Shown piece after piece: positions 33,439-43,349 of a DNA stretch of 64,000 bases. The notes beneath the pieces are model-generated. The model worked only from the letters and a program-made list of their open reading frames with translations, was not told the origin of the DNA and ran no database searches. The DNA is from Batkoa obscura (Eukaryota > Entomophthoromycota > Entomophthoromycetes > Entomophthorales > Batkoaceae), in NCBI GenBank assembly GCA_030770535.1, contig JASVEC010000020.1, forward strand, positions 806,001 through 870,000. Reading direction: 5' to 3'. The first letter of the stretch is position 1. Every line of letters begins with the position of its first letter. The position numbers were made by a program, and so were the translations under genes.

Positions 33439-34650
33439 TTATATTACTTGATAAGCTACTTGTTTAGTAAATATCGAAATTTTTAAATTCTCTGTTATTT
33501 TTATGAGGTAAGCTGGGATCGATCTTTTAATTTTTCTATTTTCTATAGACTCTATAACTCTAATTGGGACTATATCGCTTTTTTTTGATGTATCAGATAA
33601 TAGATAACAATGTAGTTTATTGTTATGTTTAATAAAGTGTAAATACTTCTTAATGCCCTGCATCTCTATTATTCTTTTTGTATTTCTGTTTCTTTTGTAC
33701 TTTTTAAAAATTATATCTGTTTTCCCATTATTAACAGTCAAGTTATTAATTTTATTATGCTCGCAAATAAAAGCCTCAAATCTTGAAATTAATTGATCGA
33801 TATCTTCTATTTTACCTAATGCTTCAAAACTACTTTTCCATTTTGAGAGGTTTCCAAAATGTCCATCAACTATACTTTTTCCATGATGCTCAGCAAAAAA
33901 ATTAAGATTAACATTCAAACTACTATTTATTTTATGGACTTCTTTAAACATATAATGTAGAAACTCTTGGGATCTAAAATGGCTTCTTGTATCTGTTCAT
34001 ATATTAATTTTTGTAAACTTTTTAAATAGAAGCTCTGTAGAGATCAAATTGATTAAACAATATCCTGCATATGGGGATGTATTTTTGTGTTTAAGGACTT
34101 TACTAACAAATTTTCCACTTAAATAGCGCTTAAAAAATGGAAGAAATAATGAAGTCAAAAAAACACTCCCATATGCTGAACCATGATTCAATATTTCAGA
34201 TAAATAATCAAAGTAAACTTTGCCTATTGTTTTATCATCTTTTAAATATAATACACCAAAATCTAATACTGATATAGCCTGTTTATTATAATGATCTAGA
34301 TTTATTGAATCTGGCCTTGTTCCTATTTCCATATTTTGTTTAAAATCTAAAATTATTATACAACTTTTGTTATTTAATTTTTTAATAGTTTCATTAAATG
34401 TGTTTTTTTGAGTATCAATACAGAATTTATGTAATCTGTATAGTTTTTCTTCTTCACTGAAAATTTCTTCTATCTCTGCTTTGTTTTTTGCTGTATTTAT
34501 TTTGTTTTCAAATAACTTTTTTCTAACTGTATACTGGGTAACATATATTACATAGATCCGTTTTTCTTGCTGGATTTTTGAAATTACTTGGTATATATTT
34601 AAAGAACGTTGACCTAGCTACTGCTTTATCTCTTAGATCATTAAAATATT
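33439..34650 (-). pseudogene. Transposase of T5, N-terminally truncated
   Basis: It keeps LDFKQNMEIGTRP and LNFFAEHHGKSIVDGHFG. The second block has decayed (a stop after FTKINI and a changed WADTGNHF region). M17 is inserted after SAY with the frame open through it. The C-terminus ends VAYQVI, as in T3 and T6. Confidence 0.75.
34073..34170 (+). mobile_element. MITE M (M17), nested in T5
   Basis: 98 bp with ATAT on both sides; the empty site CCTGCATATGCTG is seen in T2 and T3. With the 4-bp duplication it adds 102 nt, and the transposase frame stays open across it. Confidence 0.9.
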
Positions 34651-34658
34651 TACTATAT

Positions 34659-34757
34659 GGGGATGTTTTTTTTGGCTTCATTATTTTTTCCATCTTTTAA
34701 GCGCTATTTGAGTGAAAAAACTGTTAGTAAAATTCTTAAATACAAAAATACATTCCC
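34659..34757 (-). mobile_element. MITE M (M18), nested in T5
   Basis: 99 bp at the same T position as M2. It shares one ATAT with M19 on its right. Confidence 0.85.
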
Positions 34758-34761
34758 ATAT

Positions 34762-34859
34762 GGTGATGTTTTTTATGTTTAAGAATTTTACTAACAAATT
34801 TTCCATTTAAATAGTGCTTAAAAGATAGAAAAAGTAATGAAGCCAAATAAAACAGCCCC
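34762..34859 (+). mobile_element. MITE M (M19), nested in T5
   Basis: 98 bp, GGTGATGT to CAGCCCC. The right flank ATATAGCTATATATTATATA and the internal variants match M22 in T7, so M19 and M22 descend from one insertion. Confidence 0.85.
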
Positions 34860-35120
34860 ATATAGCTATATATTATATATCTGTTAAATATTTGACAGAA
34901 ATAACATAAAACATGTAATTAGGAAAATTAGCTATTTAAGAAAAGAAGACAATTAAAATAAGTTTTTAAAAGTTAAATAAAGAGATTTAATTTCAAAGTA
35001 AATCCTGAAATCAACCATTTTAAATTTTGATTGGAAACTTTTATTCTAGTTGTTGATTTTATAGCCTAACTTTCCATGCCTCTCTATGCACACAACTTAA
35101 CTTCATGTTTCATGAAGAAT

Positions 35121-35192
35121 GATCCCGCCAGGGATCGAACCTGGAATCTTCTGTTCCGTAGACAGACGCCTTATCCATTGGGCCACGGGACC
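35121..35192 (-). tRNA. tRNA-Arg(ACG), second identical copy
   Basis: 72 nt, identical to 20333-20404, with unrelated flanks on both sides. The minus-strand 3' flank has no T4 run in about 80 nt. Instead an inverted repeat CTTCATG-AAA-CATGAAG begins 3 nt after the discriminator end. The structure is intact, so it may be functional, but termination is unclear. Confidence 0.93.
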
Positions 35193-35260
35193 GTTCCAAC
35201 CTATCGTGTTAATAGAGATATAAACAGCTAAAAATAATATTTTTAAAAAAATGGCAATAT

Positions 35261-35359
35261 GGGGATACTTTTTTTGGCTTCATCACTTTTTCTATTTTTT
35301 AAGCGCTATTTGAGTGGAAAGATTATTAATAAAATTCTTAAATACAAAAATACATCCCC
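35261..35359 (-). mobile_element. MITE M (M20)
   Basis: 99 bp, GGGGATACTTTTTTTGGCTT to CATCCCC, with ATAT on both sides, 68 bp from the second tRNA-Arg. Confidence 0.9.
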
Positions 35360-35443
35360 ATATATAGAAAATATAATAATGGATATACTAAATAATACTG
35401 TAGTTTCTAAAAGCATAATTTCAAATTTTAGTTTAATAATATA

Positions 35444-35540
35444 GGGAGTGTTTTTTTGACTTTCATTGCTTTTTCCATTTTTTAAGCGCTATTTGGGCGG
35501 AAAAATGTTAGTAAAATTTCTTAACACAAAAGTATATCTC
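35444..35540 (-). mobile_element. MITE M (M21)
   Basis: 97 bp, GGGAGTG to a decayed right end (TATCTC). It lies 5 bp from the T7 terminus. Confidence 0.8.
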
Positions 35541-35713
35541 AATATGGGGATGTCATGGTTGATTTCAGGATTTACTTTGAAATTAAATCTCTTTATTTAA
35601 CTTTTAAAAACTTATTTTAATTGTCTTCTTTTCTTAAATAGCTAATTTTCCTAATTACATGTTTTATGTTATTTCTGTCAAATATTTAACAGATATATAA
35701 TATATAGCTATAT

Positions 35714-35812
35714 GGGGCTGTTTTATTTGGCTTCATTACTTTTTCTATCTTTTAAGCACTATTTAAATGGAAAATTTGTTAGTAAAATTCTTAAACATAA
35801 AAATACAACTCT
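35714..35812 (-). mobile_element. MITE M (M22), nested in T7
   Basis: 99 bp with ATAT on both sides; the same ancestral insertion as M19 in T5. Confidence 0.85.
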
Positions 35813-35888
35813 ATATGATTATGTAATTATATAAATACATAGTTATATAAATACAGTTATTTGACTTTATTTTTTGTTGAAAAATAAA

Positions 35889-36179
35889 ATGCAAACTTTC
35901 ATAACTAAACTTCCAAATGGAATTTTTGAAAATTTTAATACAATAGGGAGGAGTACACAATATAAACATTGTAATTTATTTACATCAATTTTAAGAGCTA
36001 CTTATAACAACCCAAGGTTTATGGAATTTTATAACAAAACAAAACAAAGAAAAGATATATTAAAGTTTACTATCAATAATAATAAACTTAATCAAGTAAT
36101 GTATAAAATTAGTGCTTTAAGGGAAACAGGAAATAAAAATCAGCAAGTAGCGTTATTATCAACTATAGCTTCAGTATAT
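35889..36179 (+). pseudogene. Transposase of T7, N-terminal fragment
   Basis: An open frame of 97 codons from MQTFITKLPNG through MYKISALRETGNKNQQVALL to the T6 insertion point. No catalytic block is present. Confidence 0.75.
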
Positions 36180-36319
36180 GGGGTTATCTAAATTAGTTTC
36201 ATTATTTTATCCAATTTTTGAAAAATTTTGTATTTTAAAAACTTCGCTTAAAATTCTATAAAATCATCTTTTATTAAAACAAAAGTACCCAAACACAGTT
36301 CTAAATCATTCTATTATAG

Positions 36320-36783
36320 TGTGAAATCTGGTACTCAGGGTTTAGAGTCAAGAACAGCTATTGCTGGGTTGACTACACTATAAGTCGAAAGGTCTTAGTT
36401 TATGTGACTAAGATAGACTTGGATTATGAGGAATAGCACGTAATAAGTTATGGACTATGTAAAACAAATAGAATAGACAATACTAATGTAAAATCTATGT
36501 AAAATACTATTAAGAAAACTTAGTGGCTTTATTAAATGCTCGAGATATCAGGGAATAATTCAGTTAAAAAGCTTCGAACTATTATACTCTGTAAACTCTT
36601 TTATACTCTGAAAAGTATAAATATCAAAATGAGAAGACAATATTCTTTTGGATGGAGCTAGAAATTCTCATAACAAATCAAAATAAGAATATGGGATTGA
36701 TTTCCTCTGAACTCGAGAACACAGCAGCTTAGGCGATTGTTATGTTATAATTAACCATGGGACTGACAAAGCGATATTTCACA
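36320..36783. mobile_element. Probable solo LTR, fossil
   Basis: 464 bp starting TGTGAAATC and ending GATATTTCACA, the TG...CA form of LTRs. ATAG is on both sides, and the uninterrupted site (TTATAGCTCATACTG) is seen in T2. No coding sequence inside. Family (Copia or Gypsy) cannot be told. It is younger than T6, into which it inserted. A non-autonomous DNA element with short inverted ends is the alternative. Confidence 0.55.
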
Positions 36784-37990
36784 ATAGTTCGTACTGTAAG
36801 TTAGTTGAATTTCTATTAGATCTTAAATACATATTCTTGTAAAGATTAATTGGGGAATACTTATTATCAACTGCTTTATAACCAACATACATTGCAGATT
36901 TGTTATCAAATAAATGAACTGTTTTAATGTTATAACTACATTAGTAATATATTGCCAAGTTAATAAATAGCTGCATGGGAGGGAGTGGTTAGCCTCAGAA
37001 CTATAATTAACTATCTCTATATAGTACAAGTAATAATAGTATTTACATATTATTACAGTTACTTGTTCTTTGACTATTTATTAACTTAGCTACTAATAAC
37101 TTAAGTAATATTAACATTTAATGATTAATTTATATTACTTGATAAGCTACTTGTTTAGTAAATATCGAAATTTTTAAATTCTCTGTTATTTTTATGAGGT
37201 AAGCTGGGATCGATCTTTTAATTTTTCTATTTTCTATAGACTCTATAACTTTAATTGGGACTATATCGCTTTTTTTTGATGTATCAGATACTGGATAACA
37301 AGGTAGTTTATTGCTATGTTTAATAAAGTGTAAATACTTCTTAATGCCCTGCATCTCTATTATTCTTTTTGTATTTTTGTTTCTTTTATACTTTTTAAAA
37401 ATTATATCTGTTTTACCATTATTAACAGTCAAGTTATTAATTTTATTATGCTCGCAATTAAAAGCTCTGTAGAGATCAAATTGATTAAACAATCTCCTGC
37501 ATATGCTGAACCATGATTCAATATTTCAGATAAATAATCAAAGTAAACTTTGCCTATTGTTTTATCATCTTTTAAATATAATACACCAAAATCTAATACT
37601 GATATAGCCTGTTTATTATAATGATCTAGATTTATTGAATCTGGCCTTGTTCCTATTTCCATATTTTGTTTAAAATCTAAAATTATTATACAACTTTTGT
37701 TATTTAATTTTTTAATAGTTTCATTAAATGTGTTTTTTTGAGTATCAATACAGAATTTATGTAATCTGTATAGTTTTTCTTCTTCACTGAAAATTTCTTC
37801 TATCTCTGCTTTGTTTTTTGCTGTATTTATTTTGTTTTCAAATAACTTTTTTCTAACTGTATACTGGGTAACATATATTACATAGATCCGTTTTTCTTGC
37901 TGGATTTTTGAAATTACTTGGTATATGTTTAAAAAGTGTTGACCTCTAGGTACTGCTTTGTCTTTTGGATCATTCAAATAATTACTATAT

Positions 37991-38087
37991 GGGGATGTTT
38001 TTTGTGTTTAAGAATTTTACTAACAACCTTTCTACTCAAATAGCGCTTAAAAAATGGAAAAATAATGAAGCCAAAAAAAACATCACC
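37991..38087 (+). mobile_element. MITE M (M23), nested in T6
   Basis: 97 bp with ATAT on both sides; the same position as M2, M10 and M12. Confidence 0.9.
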
Positions 38088-38123
38088 ATATATCATTCTT
38101 CTAATTTTATTTAATATATATAT

Positions 38124-38221
38124 GGGGATGTATTTTTTTGTTTAAGAATTTTACCAACGATCTTTCCACTCAAATAGTGCTTAAAAAATGGAAAAATAAT
38201 GAAACTAAAAAAAACAGCCCC
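38124..38221 (+). mobile_element. MITE M (M24), nested in T6
   Basis: 98 bp with ATAT on both sides, in the ATATAT tract 37 bp from M23. Confidence 0.9.
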
Positions 38222-38306
38222 ATATATTATCTGATGAATATTTACTATCATTATTTTTTTTATTAAATCTTGATGAAATAGTTGAATCATCTAGTAAATA
38301 CTGTAT

Positions 38307-38405
38307 GGGGCTGTTTTTTTTTGATTTCATTATTTTTCCATTTTTTAAGCACTATTTGAACGGAAAAATTATTAGTAAAATTCTTAAACACAAAAATACA
38401 TCCCC
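38307..38405 (-). mobile_element. MITE M (M25), nested in T6
   Basis: 99 bp with GTAT on both sides; the empty site in T2 is ATTGTATGATAG. Because GTAT is not palindromic, this fixes the duplication at 4 bp and the element ends at GGGG...CCCC. Confidence 0.92.
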
Positions 38406-38859
38406 GTATAATAGTTTCAATTTGCTCATCTTTAATTTTTTTGTATTTTTAATAATAGGTTGTAATGTTGACATTATTATTATTATTACTTATTTTTGAA
38501 TAATCATACCGATTTCTATTTATATTAAACCCAAAACTCTTACATTCATCAAAAGAATATACTGAAGCTATAGTTGATAATAACGCTACTTGTTGATTTT
38601 TATTTCCTATTTCCCTCAAAGCACTAATTTTATACATTACTTGATTAAGTTTATTATTATTGATAGTAAACTTTAATATATCTTTTCTTTGTTTTGTTTT
38701 GTTATAAAATTCCATAAACCTTGGGTTGTTATAAGTAGCTCTTAAAATTGATGTAAATGAATTACAATGTTTATATTGTGTACTCCTCCCTATTGTATTA
38801 AAATTTTCAAAAATTCCATTTGGAAGTTTAGTTATGAAAGTTTGCATTTTGTTTTTATT

Positions 38860-39207
38860 GTATCAAACTATATAATATAATAAATATTTTTATCAGCTAA
38901 AGTTTTAAATTTTTGGAATTTTCTAAATCAGGCATTTTATTTCTAAGCTATTAGTTTATAACTTTTATTTTTATACAAATAGCTATCAGGTATTAATACT
39001 TTCGATAAAATAGTATTATATAATATTAAATAGTTTTTTATTTAGTAAAGATCAGTTTTATATTTTTATCACAAAACACTTAAAAAATAATATTTAAACA
39101 TATCAAAAAATTGATTATATCATAGCATTTAAGTTAATAATAAATTTTAAATAGCTAGTTTTTAAATGCTAATACAATTATATATATAAATAAATATACT
39201 ATTATAT
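38860..39207. other. Intergenic, nothing recognised
   Basis: AT-rich DNA after the broken right side of T6. Confidence 0.5.
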
Positions 39208-39306
39208 GAGGATGTATTTTTGTGTTTAAGAATTTTACTAACAAATTTTCCACTCAGATAGCGCTTAAAAAACGGAAAAATAATGAAACCAAAAAAAAAC
39301 AGCCCC
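39208..39306 (+). mobile_element. MITE M (M26)
   Basis: 99 bp, GAGGATGT to CAGCCCC, with ATAT on both sides. Confidence 0.9.
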
Positions 39307-39701
39307 ATATTTATATTTAATAGTATTTAGATAAAATATTCATTATAAGCGAATGTAACTTAATTATCATTAACTTTATTAGGATGCTTATTGATATTAG
39401 GAATAATGTAATTTTCAATAAATTCAACTATAAGAAAGTATAAAAAAGTATAAAAAATGATGAGCAGGCGTTGTCATTGATTTATTAAGTAAATCAAATT
39501 TATTTTTTATATTATGATAATATTAAAGAAATCCATCGTATATTTATATACATTTTTTTAGCTTCTCAGCCGTTATTACTTATTATTGTTTCCATCTTGT
39601 CTTCCTTCGTTTTCACCCCTTTGTAATAATTTAAAACTGCAGTTTACATCCTTTAAATAAGTTCAGGATTATAAACAATTTTTAAAGTTTGCTTAGGTCT
39701 A
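39307..39701. other. Intergenic, nothing recognised
   Basis: AT-rich DNA; the part near 39560-39700 may belong to the coding-like relic that follows. Confidence 0.4.
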
Positions 39702-39920
39702 TTACTTTTTGAAAAAGTACCAAAGTAAAATTTTGGTCAAAAATTTATCAATAAAATCATGGACCACCTGATCATTGACTCCAATATGCCCTGGCATAGT
39801 GACTCTATTAAACTTTAAATTTGGGGTGTTGAAATTGTATTGCCTTTTTAATAATTCTGGTGCTTTAAATTTTTCCAGAGAGTGTCCGAAAACGGAGATT
39901 CTAACATCAATGTATCCAGT
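39702..39920 (-). pseudogene. Coding-like fragment, unrecognised
   Basis: A 73-codon open stretch on the minus strand contains ordinary-looking protein sequence (YIDVRISVFGHSLEKFKAPE ... RVTMPGHIGVNDQVVHDFID). It has no in-frame start; an ATG 22 nt upstream (39940-39942) is in another frame. A second frame downstream continues with similar composition. It looks like a broken gene or one exon of an unseen gene. Family not recognised. Confidence 0.3.
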
Positions 39921-40298
39921 TTACTGCTTGTTACTGCCATTTTATAAAATTTGATATTGTAGAAAGTAAATAATAGTATAAATATAAATATTCAAAATAA
40001 TAGTGAAATATTCTTTGAGTGTTCTTTTTTATTTGAATACCTTTTTAACTAAATTGGACTGGGTGCACTGAATTTGAACAATACTTATTAGTAATAAAAG
40101 ATGCTTTTTATTATTAATTTGTTTATTGTTATTTATTTTCAGTACAGTTTTAGTTTATAAATCGATTATTATATTTTTAATTACTTATAATAACAAAAAT
40201 ACTTATATAATCAATACCTGGATTTATAAATTTTTTAATATGATATTTAAAAATTAAATTGAAAAAATAATCATAACTTTCTTTAAATAATAACAAAC

Positions 40299-40394
40299 GG
40301 GGATGTTTTTTTGGTTTCATTACTTTTCCATTTTTAAGCGCTATTTAAGTAGAAAGATTGTTAGTAAAATTCTTAAACAAAAAAATACATCCCC
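40299..40394 (-). mobile_element. MITE M (M27)
   Basis: 96 bp, GGGGATGTTTTTTTGGTTTC to CATCCCC, with a perfect AAAC duplication. Confidence 0.9.
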
Positions 40395-40662
40395 AAACAT
40401 TCAAATTTAAGTACTTTAGTTATTGTTGCCAAAAATTTAATTTGATATAAAAATAAACTAAAGAGTGGAGATACTTCAGTAAGCTTTTGCTCTAATAAAG
40501 TGTTTTACTACTTAATTTTTTTACAACTGAGGATGCTTTTATATTTATTTTTTTGTAAAATTGTAACATCTCAAAAACACCCATTTTGTCTTTAGATAGC
40601 CTGTATAAATAAGCTTAGTATCCTTTTTTTTTGTTAATTTGAATCTTCAAAATATAAAATAT

Positions 40663-40759
40663 GGGGATGCATTTTTTCGTTTAAGAATTTTACTAACAAT
40701 CTTTTCACTCAAATAGCGCTTAAAAGATGAAAAAAGTGATGAAATCAAAAAACACCCTC
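40663..40759 (+). mobile_element. MITE M (M28)
   Basis: 97 bp, GGGGATGC to CACCCTC, with ATAT on both sides. It is the last MITE before the gene cluster. Confidence 0.9.
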
Positions 40760-41039
40760 ATATCTTAAAGCTAATTTTCACCTTTTAGTCTTTATACAAA
40801 TATTAAATTGCTTAGAAAAATATTATTTCTTGAGTTTTTAAGCATTTGTACAGCAGCTCCAGATATATTATCTATCTTGCTGATTGATCCTCTCATGATC
40901 TATTTGAATGTTTATTCTATTTTAATAAAAAGATGTTTGCCTATTAGATTTAAGATAATCAAAAAAATAAATCAATATCAAACTAATAAAAAACGTAATG
41001 TTTAAAAATTTAATAATAAAGAGGCAGAAGTAATGATTT

Positions 41040-42990
41040 TTAATAATGATAAGCTTCTCCATTCAAAACATCAGTGCTCAAACCATTTGAATTTTTCAAA
41101 TCATCTTTCAAAATACTTTTAAAAATTTCACTAGCAGGCTAAAAAATGCAGTGTCACAGTTAAAGGATTGTTAAGAGAATGTATTATACTAATCTTACAT
41201 GTACATAATTGTCCTTTCTACAGTAATTTTCAATAAATAAATTGTTTTCATCTTTGCTATTTTTTTGCAAACAAAATAAATATATTTGATCTAAAATAAA
41301 CATTATAATGTTAATATTTCAATTCAATTCGCATTCTTGTATATACAAAAATAATACAATAACTGCAGATATACTTACTATGTAACATTTTCAACATATG
41401 GGAGTAATAAAAAGGGTCTTCAATACAAATCGATTGGATAAAATTGATCGCCTCTAAATCTTCAATCTCACTAAAATCATGCCCAATTTTAAATAAAAAA
41501 TATTCCCCTAATAAAAATAAAAAATATTTTGATAGTTTAAAAATCTCAAGGATTTGATTCCTTACCTTTCTCCAACTTTTTCAATAGTTCATATTTAACC
41601 GCGTTGTCCGGCTCAATTAATATTTTATGATAACAAGAATAAGGTAATTGGTCCAATTCTTTTTTTTGTTTCTCTTTGACTTCCAAAGTAATACCATTTC
41701 GGTTTTTCCTTAATTCCATTGATGTGTTACATTTTGAAAAATCACTATACAGTTCAATGAAATTCTCTTCGCCCAATTGTAACTAAAAATCATGAGTAAG
41801 GAATGGAGAATTTCAAGAATATAGGCCTTACATTAGTCAAATAATTCGAAATTGTTACTTTTGAAAGTTCGTTGTCTATTAGGAATAAAGTTTCTATTCT
41901 AGAATACAATTCTTGTATTGGGATGGTATATACGTTGATATTTACCCTTTTTGTTTTCTATTAAAGCAGAAAAATTAAAAACAATTTAACTAAAACAATG
42001 GTAACTAACATGAACACTTTTAGAATAATAAACTTCTGCGTCATTTGATAACTTGTATAAATTAACATTAAAAATAACATCGGTGCTAAAATAAAAGAGT
42101 ATTGGCTCATGAATTTTAGATAAAAACGACTAATATTTATAGTTACTTTCCCTGTTCCCTAATTATTTTCTCTATTCCATATCTATTTTTCAATTCCATC
42201 TCCCATTCTCTACCAATACTTATACCAGCATTAAAAAGTAGCAACCTTATATCATTTCCATCATCTAAACTAAAAAATCAACTTCTTATTGCTCATTTAA
42301 TCACAATTCGTTTTTTTACCTAAACCACTCTTCATCATCTTTTATTAAATGAAATAAATTCAAATGATGGAAAATAAATCCAAGCTCTCTATCTTTTTTA
42401 TTGATATTGTTTAATTCTTCATTTAATTTTCTGATACTTTTCGTTATTAACTGCTGATACGATATTATAGCTTTGTTTTCGGCAATATCATAGCTGGATG
42501 GGGTGAATATCTAAATTATTATAAATATTGATAAAAGAGGTTATTTGAGATTATGTAATTACGTTTTCATTTTGATAGAATTTCTGGCTTAAATCTATTA
42601 TCTTTGTCGGTATATATGTGCCATTGTTTTGATAGGTGAAGGACTAATGTATGTGGATAAAGTTAAAGTTTAATAAATTCAATTCTAACATCTAAATCCT
42701 TACCTTGCCGCTTATCTCAGAATAAAAACATCGTTGTATATTACTATGCTTCTCTATCACATTGATAATTGTATTCCATAGATTTGAGCTTAGATCTAAT
42801 AAATTTTTCATTGATTATCAATTGTATTCTCTCTTTTTTATTATAGTTTACCTCGTTTGTAGTTCTCAAAGTCAGCAGATTCATTATTAAAATGAAGATA
42901 ATCCAAAGGATTATAAATTAGCCATAAATAATTGTTTTTAGTACTTTTAGGTTGGGTCAAATTGTAAAATAAGTGCTCTTTTAGTTCCAT
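41040..42990 (-). CDS. Unrecognised 11-exon gene, 454 aa
   Basis: Exons on the minus strand: 42852-42990, 42704-42795, 42563-42643, 42320-42510, 42147-42269, 42010-42085, 41832-41957, 41566-41782, 41379-41507, 41199-41290 and 41040-41138. They total 1365 nt, and every junction is GT...AG with matching phase, several with GTAAG donors. The protein starts MELKEHLFYNLTQPKSTKNN and ends NGLSTDVLNGEAYHY. It is hydrophilic, mainly helical in composition, with no signal peptide, membrane helix or catalytic motif I can see. Candidate landmarks are a Lys/Glu-rich helix near residues 125-165 and FNAGISIGREWEMELKNRYG near 190. It is divergent from POL5, with a 359-bp shared upstream region. Function unknown; the donor after exon 6 (GTTAGT) is the least certain splice. 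Confidence 0.65.
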
Positions 42991-43349
42991 TGATTGTTGA
43001 TGAGAAAGTTAAAAATATCGTCAATATTTTTTTAAATGTAAGTTTTTGAGTTTAAAATAGTGTTAAGAAAATTCTAATTTTTATTAAGCGAATTATGGGA
43101 TCAGGCCAAGTAAAAGTTGATATTAAGTTATATGTTGCTTTTCGTGTTGTATATCATATAATATTGTTCTATATTATTAATATTAATTAATATCATTTTT
43201 ATACTATTGCAATAATGTTTGTTACACTTTAAAAATTTTAAGTAACATTAAATCAATTTTGGCATAAAATTAAAAATCCTATAAAAAAACTTTTATAAAA
43301 AATCCAACCCCTAAAAAGCAGAATTCACTTTCATTTTTAATTTCAAAAG
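42991..43349. promoter_or_regulatory. Shared upstream region of the 11-exon gene and POL5
   Basis: A 359-bp AT-rich interval between two divergent starts; it must hold both promoters. No specific site can be named. Confidence 0.4.

Larger units (their letters stand above)
32952..35018 (-). mobile_element. DNA transposon T, copy T5
   Basis: The left end GGGATTGTC starts at 32952. The central catalytic region is kept, but the N-terminal transposase part is missing: sequence jumps from the M2-equivalent site to the right arm across two adjacent MITEs (M18, M19). The right TIR is truncated at TGAAATCAACCAT near 35018. The right-arm variant matches T7. Confidence 0.85.
35546..36179 (+). mobile_element. 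DNA transposon T, copy T7 (5' part only)
   Basis: It begins GGGGATGTCATGGTTGATTT at 35546 with the same right-arm variant as T5. It carries M22 and the N-terminal transposase part (MQTFITKLPNG at 35889) up to ...IASVY. There it is cut at an ATAT by T6 in opposite orientation. The rest of T7 is not found beyond T6. Confidence 0.85.
37130..38847 (-). pseudogene. Transposase of T6, internally deleted
   Basis: The ATG is at 38847 (MQTFITKLPNG). The first catalytic block is present; the D2 and E blocks are removed by the deletion shared with T2-T4. Three MITEs lie in the N-terminal half. The A-run near 38260 has the length that keeps frame there, unlike T1 and T2. Confidence 0.75.
36180..38859 (-). 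mobile_element. DNA transposon T, copy T6 (solo LTR and three MITEs inside)
   Basis: The left end GGGGTTATC starts at 36180, inserted in T7. A probable solo LTR interrupts the left arm. The transposase has the same internal deletion as T2-T4 and contains M23, M24 and M25. The sequence leaves the T consensus about 12 bp upstream of the transposase ATG (near 38859), so the right arm and right TIR are missing. Confidence 0.85.

Noticed and set aside
35259-35444. 61-aa ORF starting in MITE M20
   Set aside because: The open frame comes from the MITE itself; the same holds for 19341-19632 and 38305-38499.
40808-41005. 65-aa hydrophobic plus-strand ORF
   Set aside because: It starts only with TTG, has no recognisable family and lies next to the 3' end of the 11-exon gene; not supported.
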